Shown here one piece after another: positions 50,540 through 58,444 of a stretch of DNA of 62,823 nucleotides; position 1 is the first letter of the stretch; the number at the start of each line of letters is the position of its first letter. The position numbers were made by a program, and so were the translations under genes. Below the pieces are notes generated by a model. That model was not told the origin of the DNA and did no database searches. It saw only the letters and a program-made list of their open reading frames with translations. Source of the stretch: Halobacteriales archaeon QS_1_68_20 (GTDB taxonomy: Archaea; Halobacteriota; Halobacteria; Halobacteriales; PXRE01); the NCBI GenBank assembly GCA_003021085.1, contig PXRE01000026.1, positions 1 to 62,823 of the forward strand, given 5' to 3'.

Positions 50540-51304
50540 TCAGTCCTCGGTGAACGCGACGCAGCGACAGACCGACGATTCGCCGCCCTCGAACCGCCAG
50601 GGGAAGGTCCCGATCTGGCAGCGCTCGCCGAGCAGGTGTTCGGGCACCTCCGCGTTCTCGACGTGGACGATGCCCTCGGGGAACAGTTCGGTGTGCATCA
50701 ACTGGTAGCCCTCCGGCGGGAAGATCTCGTCGAGGTCGTCGACGCCGAAGTGGTCCCGGGCTTCCGCGGCGAGTTCCGGCCGCACGTCCCTGATTACGGT
50801 GTTCATCGGGTGGTCGGCGCTCCCGCAGTCCAGAAGCAGGTACTCCAAGTCCATCTCCTTGCACCACTCCGCGAACTCCGCGTTCGGGCCGGGGTGCTTG
50901 CAGAAGTAGCGGTGCGGGTCGGCGTCCTCGCGGTGCCAGGCGTACTGCTGGTACCCCGTGTGGACGAACAGGATGTCACCCTCCTGCACGTCGGCGACCT
51001 CCTCGATCATGTCGCTCGTGTAGACGTCGTAGTCGCCCACCTCGTCCGAGATGTCCGCGATCACGGCGTCGCCGACGAGTTCGTCCAGGGGCATGTCCGC
51101 GATGTCCCGGCCGCTGGCGATGAAGTGCTTCTCGCCGTCGAGGTGGGTGCCGGTGTGGTTCATGAACTCGATCTTCTGCCCGTTGACCTTCTCGGTGTCC
51201 AGGGACTTCTCGTACCACACCTTGGGGTTGTCGTAGGTGGGCCAGGCCGGAGTCTCGGAGGACCACGGCTGGGTCAGGTCGTGCATCTCGTAGCCGTCGA
51301 GCAT
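50540..51304 (-). CDS. Cyclase-family metal-dependent hydrolase (kynurenine formamidase/isatin hydrolase-like)
   Basis: A 254-residue cyclase-family protein with the signature HTGTHLDGEKHF (HxGTHxDxxxH, metal-binding). A second His/Asp-containing region is LLLDCGSADHPMNTVIRDVR, and QLMHTELFPEGIVHVENA resembles the family C-terminal region. The family opens cyclic amides or cleaves formamides (isatin, N-formylkynurenine). The minus-strand TATA-like TTTAAGTGATCC at 51325-51335 lies 25 bases before the ATG. Its position next to the Cox-like genes suggests action on an N-heterocycle product. Confidence 0.87.
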   Translation of the reverse strand: MLDGYEMHDLTQPWSSETPAWPTYDNPKVWYEKSLDTEKVNGQKIEFMNHTGTHLDGEKHFIASGRDIADMPLDELVGDAVIADISDEVGDYDVYTSDMIEEVADVQEGDILFVHTGYQQYAWHREDADPHRYFCKHPGPNAEFAEWCKEMDLEYLLLDCGSADHPMNTVIRDVRPELAAEARDHFGVDDLDEIFPPEGYQLMHTELFPEGIVHVENAEVPEHLLGERCQIGTFPWRFEGGESSVCRCVAFTED

Positions 51305-51362
51305 GACCCCGTAATCGTCGGGGGATCACTTAAACGGCAGGACGTCGGCAGGCGGTCGGGGG

Positions 51363-51539
51363 TCAGGGCAGGCGGGACACGCAGTTGCGGCAGTACGTGT
51401 ACGCCGGGTCGTTCTCGGTGCCGCAGTGGTCGCAGACGCCGCGGTCGGTCCGGAAATGGTCGTTGGCGTCCGTGCGCCCCTCTCTGGCCGACCGTCGCCA
51501 ATAAGACGGACGGTGCTCGGGGTTGCCGTGCCACGACAC
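51363..51539 (-). CDS. Small zinc-ribbon protein (58 aa)
   Basis: The C-terminus has RGVCDHCGTENDPAYTYCRN with two CxxC pairs (CDHC, CRNC), a zinc ribbon. A likely start is the GTG at 51539 (SWHGNPEHRPSYWRR follows), but a TTAATA box lies too close for that start, so translation may begin further in. Not long enough for most gene callers. Confidence 0.55.
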   Translation of the reverse strand: MSWHGNPEHRPSYWRRSAREGRTDANDHFRTDRGVCDHCGTENDPAYTYCRNCVSRLP

Positions 51540-51655
51540 ACCAAGGTATTAAGTGAATCGGCCGTTACTACGCGGTATCGCACGCCGGGTCGGCGTCCGG
51601 TCGAGAGACGCTGGTGTTCGGACGTCGCCCCGGACTCCCACTCGACCACTCGATC

Positions 51656-52588
51656 ATGAAACCAGCCGCCTTCGAATACCACCGTCCGACGACGGTAGAC
51701 GACGCAGTCGAACTGCTCGACGAACACGACGACGCCGAACTGATGGCCGGCAACCAGTCGCTGGGCATCGTCATGGCGAACCGGCTGGCGACGCCGGACC
51801 ACGTGATCGACGTCAACAGGATCGACGAACTCGACTACGTCGACGTCGGCGAGGACGCCGTCAGGATCGGCGCGATGGTTCGCCACCGCACCATCGAGCG
51901 CTCGGACCTGCTTGCCGACCACCTCCCCATGCTCCCGGAGGCCGCCGAACAGATCGCCGGTCCGAGCGTCCGTAACCGGGGCACCCTGGGTGGATCCATC
52001 GGCGAGGCCGACCCCGCGGGCAACTACCCGGCGGTCGCGGTCGCACTGGACGGCACCCTCCACCTCCGCTCGGTCGACGGCGAGCGCGAGGTCTCCGCCG
52101 AGGACTACTTCATCGCGTACATGTTCACCGACCTCCGGGAGAACGAACTCGTCGAGTCGCTGTCCGTCCCCCGGGACCCGTATCCGCCAGAGCGGACGGG
52201 CATGGCGTTTCTCGAACTGAAGCGGGCCGCCCAGACCTGGCCGACGCTGTCGGCCGCCGCCGCGGTCCGCGTCGACGACCCCGACGCCGACGACCCGGCC
52301 GTCGAGCACGCCCGCCTCGCGCTGGCCAACGCCGCGGACGTCCCGCTCCGCGTCGAGGCGGCCGAGGACACGGTGGAGGACGCACCCATCTCGGAGGCGA
52401 CGCTCTCGGAGGCGGCTGCCGCGGCGACCGACGCGGCCGAGCCCTCCGGCGAGATGCACGCCGACGAGGAGTTCAAGGAGGAAGTGGCCGGCGAGTACGC
52501 CCGCCGGGCGCTCCGGACGGCCTTCGACCGGGCGCGCGGCGTCGAACCGCCGGCGTTCGACGGCGACGCCGGGAGGGCCGAGGCGTGA
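51656..52588 (+). CDS. FAD-binding subunit of a molybdenum hydroxylase (CoxM-like)
   Basis: A 310-residue medium subunit. N-terminal FAD motif region KPAAFEYHRPTTVDDAVELL and LMAGNQSLGIVMANR, second FAD motif GGSIGEADPAGNYPAV (about 115-130), and the CO_deh_flav_C domain at the C-terminus (AYARRALRTAF-like EYARRALRTAFD). It passes electrons from the Fe-S subunit to an acceptor. The ATG is 25 residues after weak alternatives; the stop overlaps the start of the CoxG-like gene. Partner subunits lie convergently downstream. Confidence 0.9.
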   Translation: MKPAAFEYHRPTTVDDAVELLDEHDDAELMAGNQSLGIVMANRLATPDHVIDVNRIDELDYVDVGEDAVRIGAMVRHRTIERSDLLADHLPMLPEAAEQIAGPSVRNRGTLGGSIGEADPAGNYPAVAVALDGTLHLRSVDGEREVSAEDYFIAYMFTDLRENELVESLSVPRDPYPPERTGMAFLELKRAAQTWPTLSAAAAVRVDDPDADDPAVEHARLALANAADVPLRVEAAEDTVEDAPISEATLSEAAAAATDAAEPSGEMHADEEFKEEVAGEYARRALRTAFDRARGVEPPAFDGDAGRAEA

Positions 52589-53121
52589 TCGAGTTCGAGG
52601 GCGAGTTCGAACTCGACCGCCCGCCCGAGGCGCTGTGGGACTACTTCACCGACCCGGACGTGCTGGCGGAGTGCGCCCCCGGCGTCGAGGAGATGACCGT
52701 CGGCGAACCCTGGGAGGTCGAGACGGTGCTGTCCGTGAAGGTCGGGAGCGTCAATCCCTCCTTCGACTGCGACGTGACGGTGACCCGCGCCGAGTTCCCC
52801 GAGCAACTGGAGATGGTGGCCCGCGGCGACGCGAGCAGGAACGCCTTCGAAGCGGGCGCGACCATGGACCTGCAGGAGACCGATGACGGCGGGACCGTGG
52901 CCAACTGGACCGCCCGCGCGGAGGTGTCGGGCCTGCTGGCGAGTCTCGGTCAGCGCGCGCTCGGCGGCGTCACCGAGCGCCTCGTGAACAACTTCTTCGA
53001 GGACCTCGAAGCGATGGCCGAGGACGGCGTCCCGGCCGAGTCGAAGCTGGAAGGTGCTCCCGAGGAGGACGTCGACCTGGACGAACTGGACGCGGACCTG
53101 GTCGAGACCGAAGAGACCTGA
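52585..53121 (+). CDS. CoxG-like SRPBCC protein
   Basis: A 178-residue CoxG-family protein: EFEGEFELDRPPEALWDYFT, VLAECAPGVEEMTV and GGVTERLVNNFFEDLEAMAE are typical of the START-like carbon-monoxide-dehydrogenase subunit G family. These proteins aid membrane attachment or maturation of molybdenum hydroxylases. A GTG start overlaps the coxM stop (GTGA). The acidic tail is haloarchaeal. Confidence 0.88.
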   Translation: MIEFEGEFELDRPPEALWDYFTDPDVLAECAPGVEEMTVGEPWEVETVLSVKVGSVNPSFDCDVTVTRAEFPEQLEMVARGDASRNAFEAGATMDLQETDDGGTVANWTARAEVSGLLASLGQRALGGVTERLVNNFFEDLEAMAEDGVPAESKLEGAPEEDVDLDELDADLVETEET

Positions 53122-53210
53122 CCGGTCGTCGTGGTTGCGTGGCAGTTACGCTGTCGCTGTTGTGGTGTTCTCGGGACGACTCCGTCTAGCCAGCGTCGTC
53201 CGGTTTCTCC

Positions 53211-53235
53211 GGCGCGCGCGAGCAACGCGCGCGCC
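53211..53235. terminator. Hairpin between the convergent coxG- and coxL-like genes
   Basis: A perfect 10-bp stem GGCGCGCGCG-AGCAA-CGCGCGCGCC in the 189-base gap between two convergent stops. Likely a bidirectional transcription stop or mRNA 3' protection hairpin; no U-run follows. Confidence 0.5.
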
Positions 53236-53310
53236 ACAGCACTACAGGAAGCACCGGAGAAGAAAACGACCCCGCCGTCCGAACGCGAACCCGACGAACC
53301 GGACGTTTCG

Positions 53311-55785
53311 CTACTCTTCGTCGGCGCCTCGCACCCGCTCGCGCACCCGGTCGGGCGTGAACGGCAGTCGGTCCGCCGTCACGTCCAGGGGGTCCAGCGC
53401 CCGGTTGATCGAGGAGGCCACGCTCGCGGGCGCGTCGATCATGCCGCCCTCGCCGACGCCTTTCGCCCCGGTCTCGGTGAACGGCGAGGGCGTCACGGTG
53501 TGGTCCATCTCGATCTCCGGGACGTTCTCGATGGACGGCAAGAGGTAGTCGAACATCGTGATCGCCTGGGGCTGGCCCGAGTCCTGGTCGTACCCGAACT
53601 CTTCCAGCAACGCGGCGCCGATGCCCTGGGCGATGCCGCCGTGGGCCTGCCCCTCGACGATCATCGGGTTGAGCATCGTTCCGCAGTCCCGGACGGTGTA
53701 GAACTTCAGGATGTCGACCTCTCCGGTGTTCACCTCCACTTCGACGATGGGCGCGTTGGCACCGTAGGCCGCCGTCGGGTAGACGGGGTACTTGCTCCGC
53801 AGGGCCTCGTCGAAGTCCTCCTCCAACGTCGCCGGGTGTGGGTAGTCGTAGGTGGCGCGGGTCTTTGCTTCCTCGCCGGTTCCGTCGTCCAGTTCGGCGA
53901 GTTCGGCCAGCGACAGCGTCTCGCCGGTGTCGACGCGCTCGACGGCGCCGTCGCGGTAGGCCACGTCGCCGGCCTCGACGCCCCAGTGGGCGGCCGCGAG
54001 GTCGGTCAGGCCGTCCACGAGCCCGTCGCAGGCACCCACCGTCGCGCCCGAGAGCATCACTGCCATCCGCGAGGCGGCGCTTCCGTACTCCGTGGGTGCG
54101 TCGACGCTGTCGAGGTAGTCCACCTCCACGCCGCTGGGAAGCACGCCGAGTTCGTCCGCGACCAGCTGCGAGACGAGCGTCTGGTGGCCCTGCCCGGAAC
54201 TGTCCGTGGCCAGCCACGTCCGGACGGTGCCGTCCTCCTCCAACTCGACCCGGAAGTGCTCGGGCAGTTCGGCCACGTCGTCGCGGGGGCGGTCGTCCAG
54301 CGCCTCGCGGTCGCTACGCTGGCGGTCGGTCCAGTCCGACCCGGAGACGCCGGGTTCGATCAGGACCGCGGGCTGGGTGCCGCGGTACTTGCCTTCCTGG
54401 CGTTTCTGCTCGACGACCTCGGGGTCGAGCAGACCGCCCTCGCAGCGCTCGTTCTCGTCGATCATCTCCTCGATCCGCTGGAGGGCGGCGGGGTAGTCCC
54501 CGGAGTCGTAGATGTTGTGCGACGGGAGCTTGTACGGCATCTGGTCGGGGTCGATCAGGTTCCGGCGCCGGAGGTCGGTGGGATCCATCCCCAGTTCCCG
54601 GGCGGCCTCGTCGACGATCATCTCCAGGGCGTAGTGGTGCGGGTCGACCCCGAACCCGCGGTAGGCGGTCTGGGCGGTTTTGTTCGTCAGCACGAGGTCG
54701 TACTCGTAGGCGACGTCGTCGACGTCGTAGGCGTTGGTGAGCACCGACAGCGGCTTGAGCACCTGGTTGACGGGGTAGTGCGGGAACGCACCGAAGTCGT
54801 CGACGAACCAGACGTCCAGCCCCCGGAAGGTGCCATCGTCGTCCAGCGCGAGTCGCATCTCGTACTGGCGCTCGGAGGAGTGGACGTCCCCGCCCTGGAG
54901 GTTCTCGATCCGGTCCTCGACGAACTTGACGGGCGTCCCACCGAGTTGCTGGCTCGCCATCGCCGCGAGGTTGACGTACCGGTGGATGGCGATCTTCGTC
55001 CCGAAACTGCCGCCGACGTCGGGCGGCACGTCGATGTGGACCTTCTCGGGGGGATAGCCCAGCGTCTCGAACACCGTGTCGTCGACGAGGGTGTGCAACT
55101 GGATGTTGCAGTCGACGTAGAAGGCGTCCTCCTCGTCGTCGTACTGGGCCACCGCCCCCGCCGTCTCCAGGGGCACGCCCGAGACCCGGCCCCAGTAGTA
55201 CTCGCCCTCGACGACGTGGTCGGCGTCCTCGAAGGCCCCCTCCGGGTCACCGAAGGTCAGGCGCTCGTTGTCCGCGACGTTGGAGCCGTAGTCCGCGTGG
55301 ACCAGCACCTCGTCCTCGCGGGCCTCCATCCCGTCGACCACGGGGTCCAGCGTCTCGTACTCGACGTCGACGAGGTCGGCCACGTCCTCCGCCAGGTAGC
55401 GGTTCTCCGCGACGACGACTGCGATGGGTTCGCCGACGAACCGTGCTTTCCCGTCCGCCAGCGACCACTCCTGGAACCCGTGCAGGCCGCAGGGCTGGGG
55501 GTTGTACTCGTCCTTGAGGTCCTCGACGGTCAGCACCAGTTCGCAGTCGGGGTGGGCTTCCGCGGCGCTGGTGTCTACGCCTACGATGTTCGCGTGCGCG
55601 TGGACGCTCCGGACCAGCGCCATCTCCAGGCAGCCCTCCGGCGCCTTGTCGTGGACGTACTCGGCCTGGCCGGTGAGGATGCGGCGGTCCTCGAACCGCC
55701 GGACGCTCCGGCCGGTGAACGACTCCTCGTCCCGTTCGGTCTCGGCTTCCACGTCCGGTTCGGGGGCGACGCCGGACTCGGACAT
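53311..55785 (-). CDS. Molybdopterin-binding subunit of a xanthine-dehydrogenase/Cox-type hydroxylase (CoxL-like)
   Basis: An 824-residue large subunit. Motifs: FTGRSVRRFEDRRILTGQAE at the N-terminus, GGSFGTKIAIHRYVNLAAMA, TAYRGFGVDPHHYALEMIVD, SSGQGHQTLVSQLVADELG, and the catalytic Glu in GAKGVGEGGMIDAPAS. The active-site loop is AYRGFG, the form II or xanthine-dehydrogenase pattern. Genuine aerobic CO dehydrogenase has AYxCSFR, so CO is not the predicted substrate; an N-heterocycle or aldehyde is more likely. Adjacent and upstream is the Fe-S subunit, with no gap. Confidence 0.92.
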   Translation of the reverse strand: MSESGVAPEPDVEAETERDEESFTGRSVRRFEDRRILTGQAEYVHDKAPEGCLEMALVRSVHAHANIVGVDTSAAEAHPDCELVLTVEDLKDEYNPQPCGLHGFQEWSLADGKARFVGEPIAVVVAENRYLAEDVADLVDVEYETLDPVVDGMEAREDEVLVHADYGSNVADNERLTFGDPEGAFEDADHVVEGEYYWGRVSGVPLETAGAVAQYDDEEDAFYVDCNIQLHTLVDDTVFETLGYPPEKVHIDVPPDVGGSFGTKIAIHRYVNLAAMASQQLGGTPVKFVEDRIENLQGGDVHSSERQYEMRLALDDDGTFRGLDVWFVDDFGAFPHYPVNQVLKPLSVLTNAYDVDDVAYEYDLVLTNKTAQTAYRGFGVDPHHYALEMIVDEAARELGMDPTDLRRRNLIDPDQMPYKLPSHNIYDSGDYPAALQRIEEMIDENERCEGGLLDPEVVEQKRQEGKYRGTQPAVLIEPGVSGSDWTDRQRSDREALDDRPRDDVAELPEHFRVELEEDGTVRTWLATDSSGQGHQTLVSQLVADELGVLPSGVEVDYLDSVDAPTEYGSAASRMAVMLSGATVGACDGLVDGLTDLAAAHWGVEAGDVAYRDGAVERVDTGETLSLAELAELDDGTGEEAKTRATYDYPHPATLEEDFDEALRSKYPVYPTAAYGANAPIVEVEVNTGEVDILKFYTVRDCGTMLNPMIVEGQAHGGIAQGIGAALLEEFGYDQDSGQPQAITMFDYLLPSIENVPEIEMDHTVTPSPFTETGAKGVGEGGMIDAPASVASSINRALDPLDVTADRLPFTPDRVRERVRGADEE

Positions 55786-56373
55786 TCAGTCTCCCTCCCC
55801 GACTTCGCCGTCCCCCTTGCCGTCCATCTTGTCGCCGTCCCCCTTGCCGTCCATCTTGTCGCCGTCCCCCTCGCCGTCCATCTTGTCGGCGGCGCGCTCG
55901 ACGGCCTCGTAGATGTTCTGGTAGCCCGTGCAGCGGCAGATGTTGTCCGCGAGGCCGTGCTCGATGTCCTCGCGGCCGGGGTCGGGGTCCTCGTCCAGCA
56001 GTTCCTTCGTCGCCATGACGAAGCCGCTGGTGCAGAAGCCACACTGGAGGGCGTGTTCCTCGTGGAAGGACTCCTGGATGGGGTGGAGACCGTCCTCCGA
56101 GAGGCCCTCGACGCTCTCGACCTCTCGGCCCTCCGCCTGGACGGCGTAGGTGAGACAGCTCTTGACCCCTTCGCCGTCCATCAGGACCGTGCAGGCGCCA
56201 CAGACGCCGTGCTCGCAGCCGACCCGGACGCCCCGACAGCCACACTCCCGCCGGAGGAAGTCCGAGAGCTTCAGGCGGGGTTCGACCTCGCGGGTCACCT
56301 CCTCACCGTTGACCGTGACGGTCACCTCCCGCGTCGGCAACTCGCCGGACTGGGCAGTGTTATCGGTGCTCAT
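55786..56373 (-). CDS. [2Fe-2S] subunit of the molybdenum hydroxylase (CoxS-like)
   Basis: A 195-residue small subunit with two clusters: plant-ferredoxin-type CGCRGVRVGCEHGVCGACTV (about 45-65) plus a following Cys in VKSCLTY, and the alpha-helical domain QCGFCTSGFVMA with NICRCTGYQNI. A C-terminal tail of three DKMDG(K/E)GDG repeats is unusual and encoded by 27-bp repeats. The stop directly abuts the coxL ATG. The TATA-like CTTAAGAG at 56404 lies about 30 bases before the ATG. Confidence 0.93.
   Translation of the reverse strand: MSTDNTAQSGELPTREVTVTVNGEEVTREVEPRLKLSDFLRRECGCRGVRVGCEHGVCGACTVLMDGEGVKSCLTYAVQAEGREVESVEGLSEDGLHPIQESFHEEHALQCGFCTSGFVMATKELLDEDPDPGREDIEHGLADNICRCTGYQNIYEAVERAADKMDGEGDGDKMDGKGDGDKMDGKGDGEVGEGD
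55807..55887 (-). repeat. Three 27-bp tandem repeats at the 3' end of coxS-like gene
   Basis: Units at 55807-55833, 55834-55860 and 55861-55887 (plus strand begins GCCGTCCCCCTTGCCGTCCA), nearly identical, encoding three DKMDG(K/E)GDG nonapeptides. Slippage can change tail length in frame. Confidence 0.85.
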
Positions 56374-56487
56374 ATTGATACCTCACTCTTTCTGGCGATT
56401 CCCTCTTAAGAGTTATTGACGAAATCGGTCCCCTCTGTACATTATCGGACGCAGATAACGGTTACATCCAAAAGCTACGGCCGGTCC

Positions 56488-57123
56488 TTACGGTGAAGAC
56501 ATCCCGCCTCTTCCGACCGCGTATGCCATCGTACCGATGGCTGCTTGACCTAGGTTAACGACGACACCGTATCCCGTCCCACTGAAAATGAGTGCGGCGG
56601 TCTTGACACCGAACAGCGTCGATCCCGGATTCGTGGTTGAAACCACCACGGAGACTGACCGTAACGACCCGGGGTTGGCAACATTTCCTCCAGCCGATGG
56701 GAACGCCCCAAAGAGAACAGCGAGACCGAAAACAGCCAGCAATATCGCTGCTTCTCGCCCGTAGGTGATAGACGTATCCAACACCGCGAGGATGGCGGTC
56801 ACGACGAGTACTAGGAGGACGAGTGGGTCTCTGACCGGATGTGGGCCGACGGTGAACCCTGCCACCGCGAGTCCGATGATAACCAACGATCCGGCTCCGA
56901 GGAAGAATGTCGTCGACCGTTTACTGTGGTCGTAGCCGAAGGATAGGACGGCGGCAATTGAGCCGACGTACAGAGCTGGATATGCAGCGATGAGAAAGAG
57001 GCTATTCAGGCCCGACAGGGCGTATAGGTACGTAAGCAAGAATAGCGCGAATAGTACGCCGAGCGATTCGAACCATCGACTGTCGATTGGTATCGAACGA
57101 CTGAAAACCGGTGTGATTGACAT
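56488..57123 (-). CDS. Hypothetical six-helix membrane protein (211 aa), low-GC island
   Basis: Hydrophobic segments include FESLGVLFALFLLTYLYALS, LFLIAAYPALYVGSIAAVLS, FFLGAGSLVIIGLAVAGFTV, VLLVLVVTAILAVLDTSITY and AAILLAVFGLAVLFGAFPSA. Codon use is clearly more AT-rich than the flanking cox genes, and its TATA box is AAATATATTATC. Foreign origin is likely. No family recognised. Confidence 0.7.
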   Translation of the reverse strand: MSITPVFSRSIPIDSRWFESLGVLFALFLLTYLYALSGLNSLFLIAAYPALYVGSIAAVLSFGYDHSKRSTTFFLGAGSLVIIGLAVAGFTVGPHPVRDPLVLLVLVVTAILAVLDTSITYGREAAILLAVFGLAVLFGAFPSAGGNVANPGSLRSVSVVVSTTNPGSTLFGVKTAALIFSGTGYGVVVNLGQAAIGTMAYAVGRGGMSSP

Positions 57124-57202
57124 GGGACAGCTAGATTCCTGTGCGATAATATATTTTCTCCCTTGATGAGTCGTAATGTTGTCTTGTAGTGATTACCGCC
57201 TA

Positions 57203-58311
57203 CTAATTCAGCGAACCAAAATCATAAAAGGTGGTATCGACTAAAGCCTCCGCTTGGTAGCCTTCTGCCCTGTTATATTCATTGTTACCCTGACAGGTGC
57301 TGTTGTAGATATCCTCCCAATAGCCAGCCTGCACAATTCCGACTATGAAGTGATTCCCCTTGTCGTTGGTGTAATAGGTCGGGCCTCCTGAATCACCCGA
57401 ATACGTATTGGTCTTCGCCTGGAATCCGTCACCATTCCAGTCAGTACAGTCGTCAACGGCCGACTTCTCGCTCATCGAAATTTTTTGAGCGTACCGGACG
57501 TAAGTCCGGTGGCCACGCCCATCTTTTTAACAGTCTCATTCCCGACGTAGGACTCTAGACCGTCTTGAGTCACCCAACCTTGCACTTCGATGTACGTGTT
57601 GGACTCAAGTTTGATCTGATTCGTGTAACTGAATTCGTTGTTGGTGATATCGGCGACTGCCCAATCTTTTTTAGCGTTGTAATCAATCACCTCTGCCACC
57701 TCTTTTGTATCTCTATCTGACATGTAGAACTTTGTTCCGGTTGGATCGTCAGAACATTGATCGCTCGCCGGGACGTGGGCCGCCGTTAGCAACCTGCTCT
57801 GAACGCTACTGCCGCTATGGTCGTTCACTTTACAACAAAACGTGCCCTCCCCATTGACAGTGTCTGCCCAAACACCACCTGGGACATCGTAGAAAATTTC
57901 TCCACTATTGTAACAGAGGTCAGTTTTCTTTGACTCTTTAGCTTTAGTGGTGGAAATGTTAACACCATCTATCTCGTCCGGAATGGATATAGGTTCCTCG
58001 TTTTCCCAGATCTCAACCTCAACTTCTAAAGCGTTCTTTCCATCAATGGACTTATCACTCCCGGTTATTCCAATTTTCTCCACTGCAGGATGATTCAAAA
58101 AGCGGTCCCTGACCTCGTCGTTTACTGCTCTAACGCGCAGCCGATGCTCTGCCCACGATTTGGGGACAGTTTCCCACTCGCGAATTCCAGATGGGTCAGC
58201 TAGAACCGGAATTTCGACCGTGCCAGGTCCGTTTGCTCCAACAAGTGCACTAACACCTGTCAACGAAACGCTTCCACCAATGGCTTTCAGAACATTACGT
58301 CTCTCTGCCAT
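57203..58311 (-). pseudogene. Tat-exported trypsin-like serine protease, 1-base frameshift
   Basis: The N-terminus MAERRNVLKAIGGSVSLTG is a Tat-type signal. The catalytic triad is in place: His in LLTAAHVPASD, Asp in KKDWAVADITN, Ser in YSGDSGGPTYY. The frame breaks at a run of six T on the plus strand (57481-57486): VATGLTSGTLKK goes on in frame as only FR, while MSEKSAVDDCTDW continues in another. One extra A in the A6 run of the coding strand gives a continuous protein. Low GC content, probably horizontally acquired. It might be a sequencing error, but the flanking gene pitA shows the same defect type. Confidence 0.75.
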
Positions 58312-58444
58312 ATATAACCAATCAAAAGAAGTAAAATAATAAACTTACAGTTTAATACTAATAATTTTTCATGGATTATTAGCCCACTGGTGTCTATCCC
58401 TGTCTTCCTCAACCTCTAAGTCCCCGGAGGTGAACGGTGGTATC
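58312..58444. other. AT-rich intergenic segment of the low-GC island
   Basis: Contains AAAATAATAAAC-type stretches that supply the promoter of the serine protease (minus strand) and then returns to high GC before the dihydropyrimidinase-like ATG at 58445. No gene. Confidence 0.4.

Noticed and set aside
53311..55785. Aerobic CO dehydrogenase.
   Set aside because: The active-site loop is AYRGFG, not the Cys-containing AYxCSFR of CO-oxidising form I enzymes.
53131..56409. Very long open frame opposite the coxL and coxS genes.
   Set aside because: It is an antisense shadow produced by GC-rich codon bias; the translated sequence is Val/Leu/Arg/Asp-rich without motifs.
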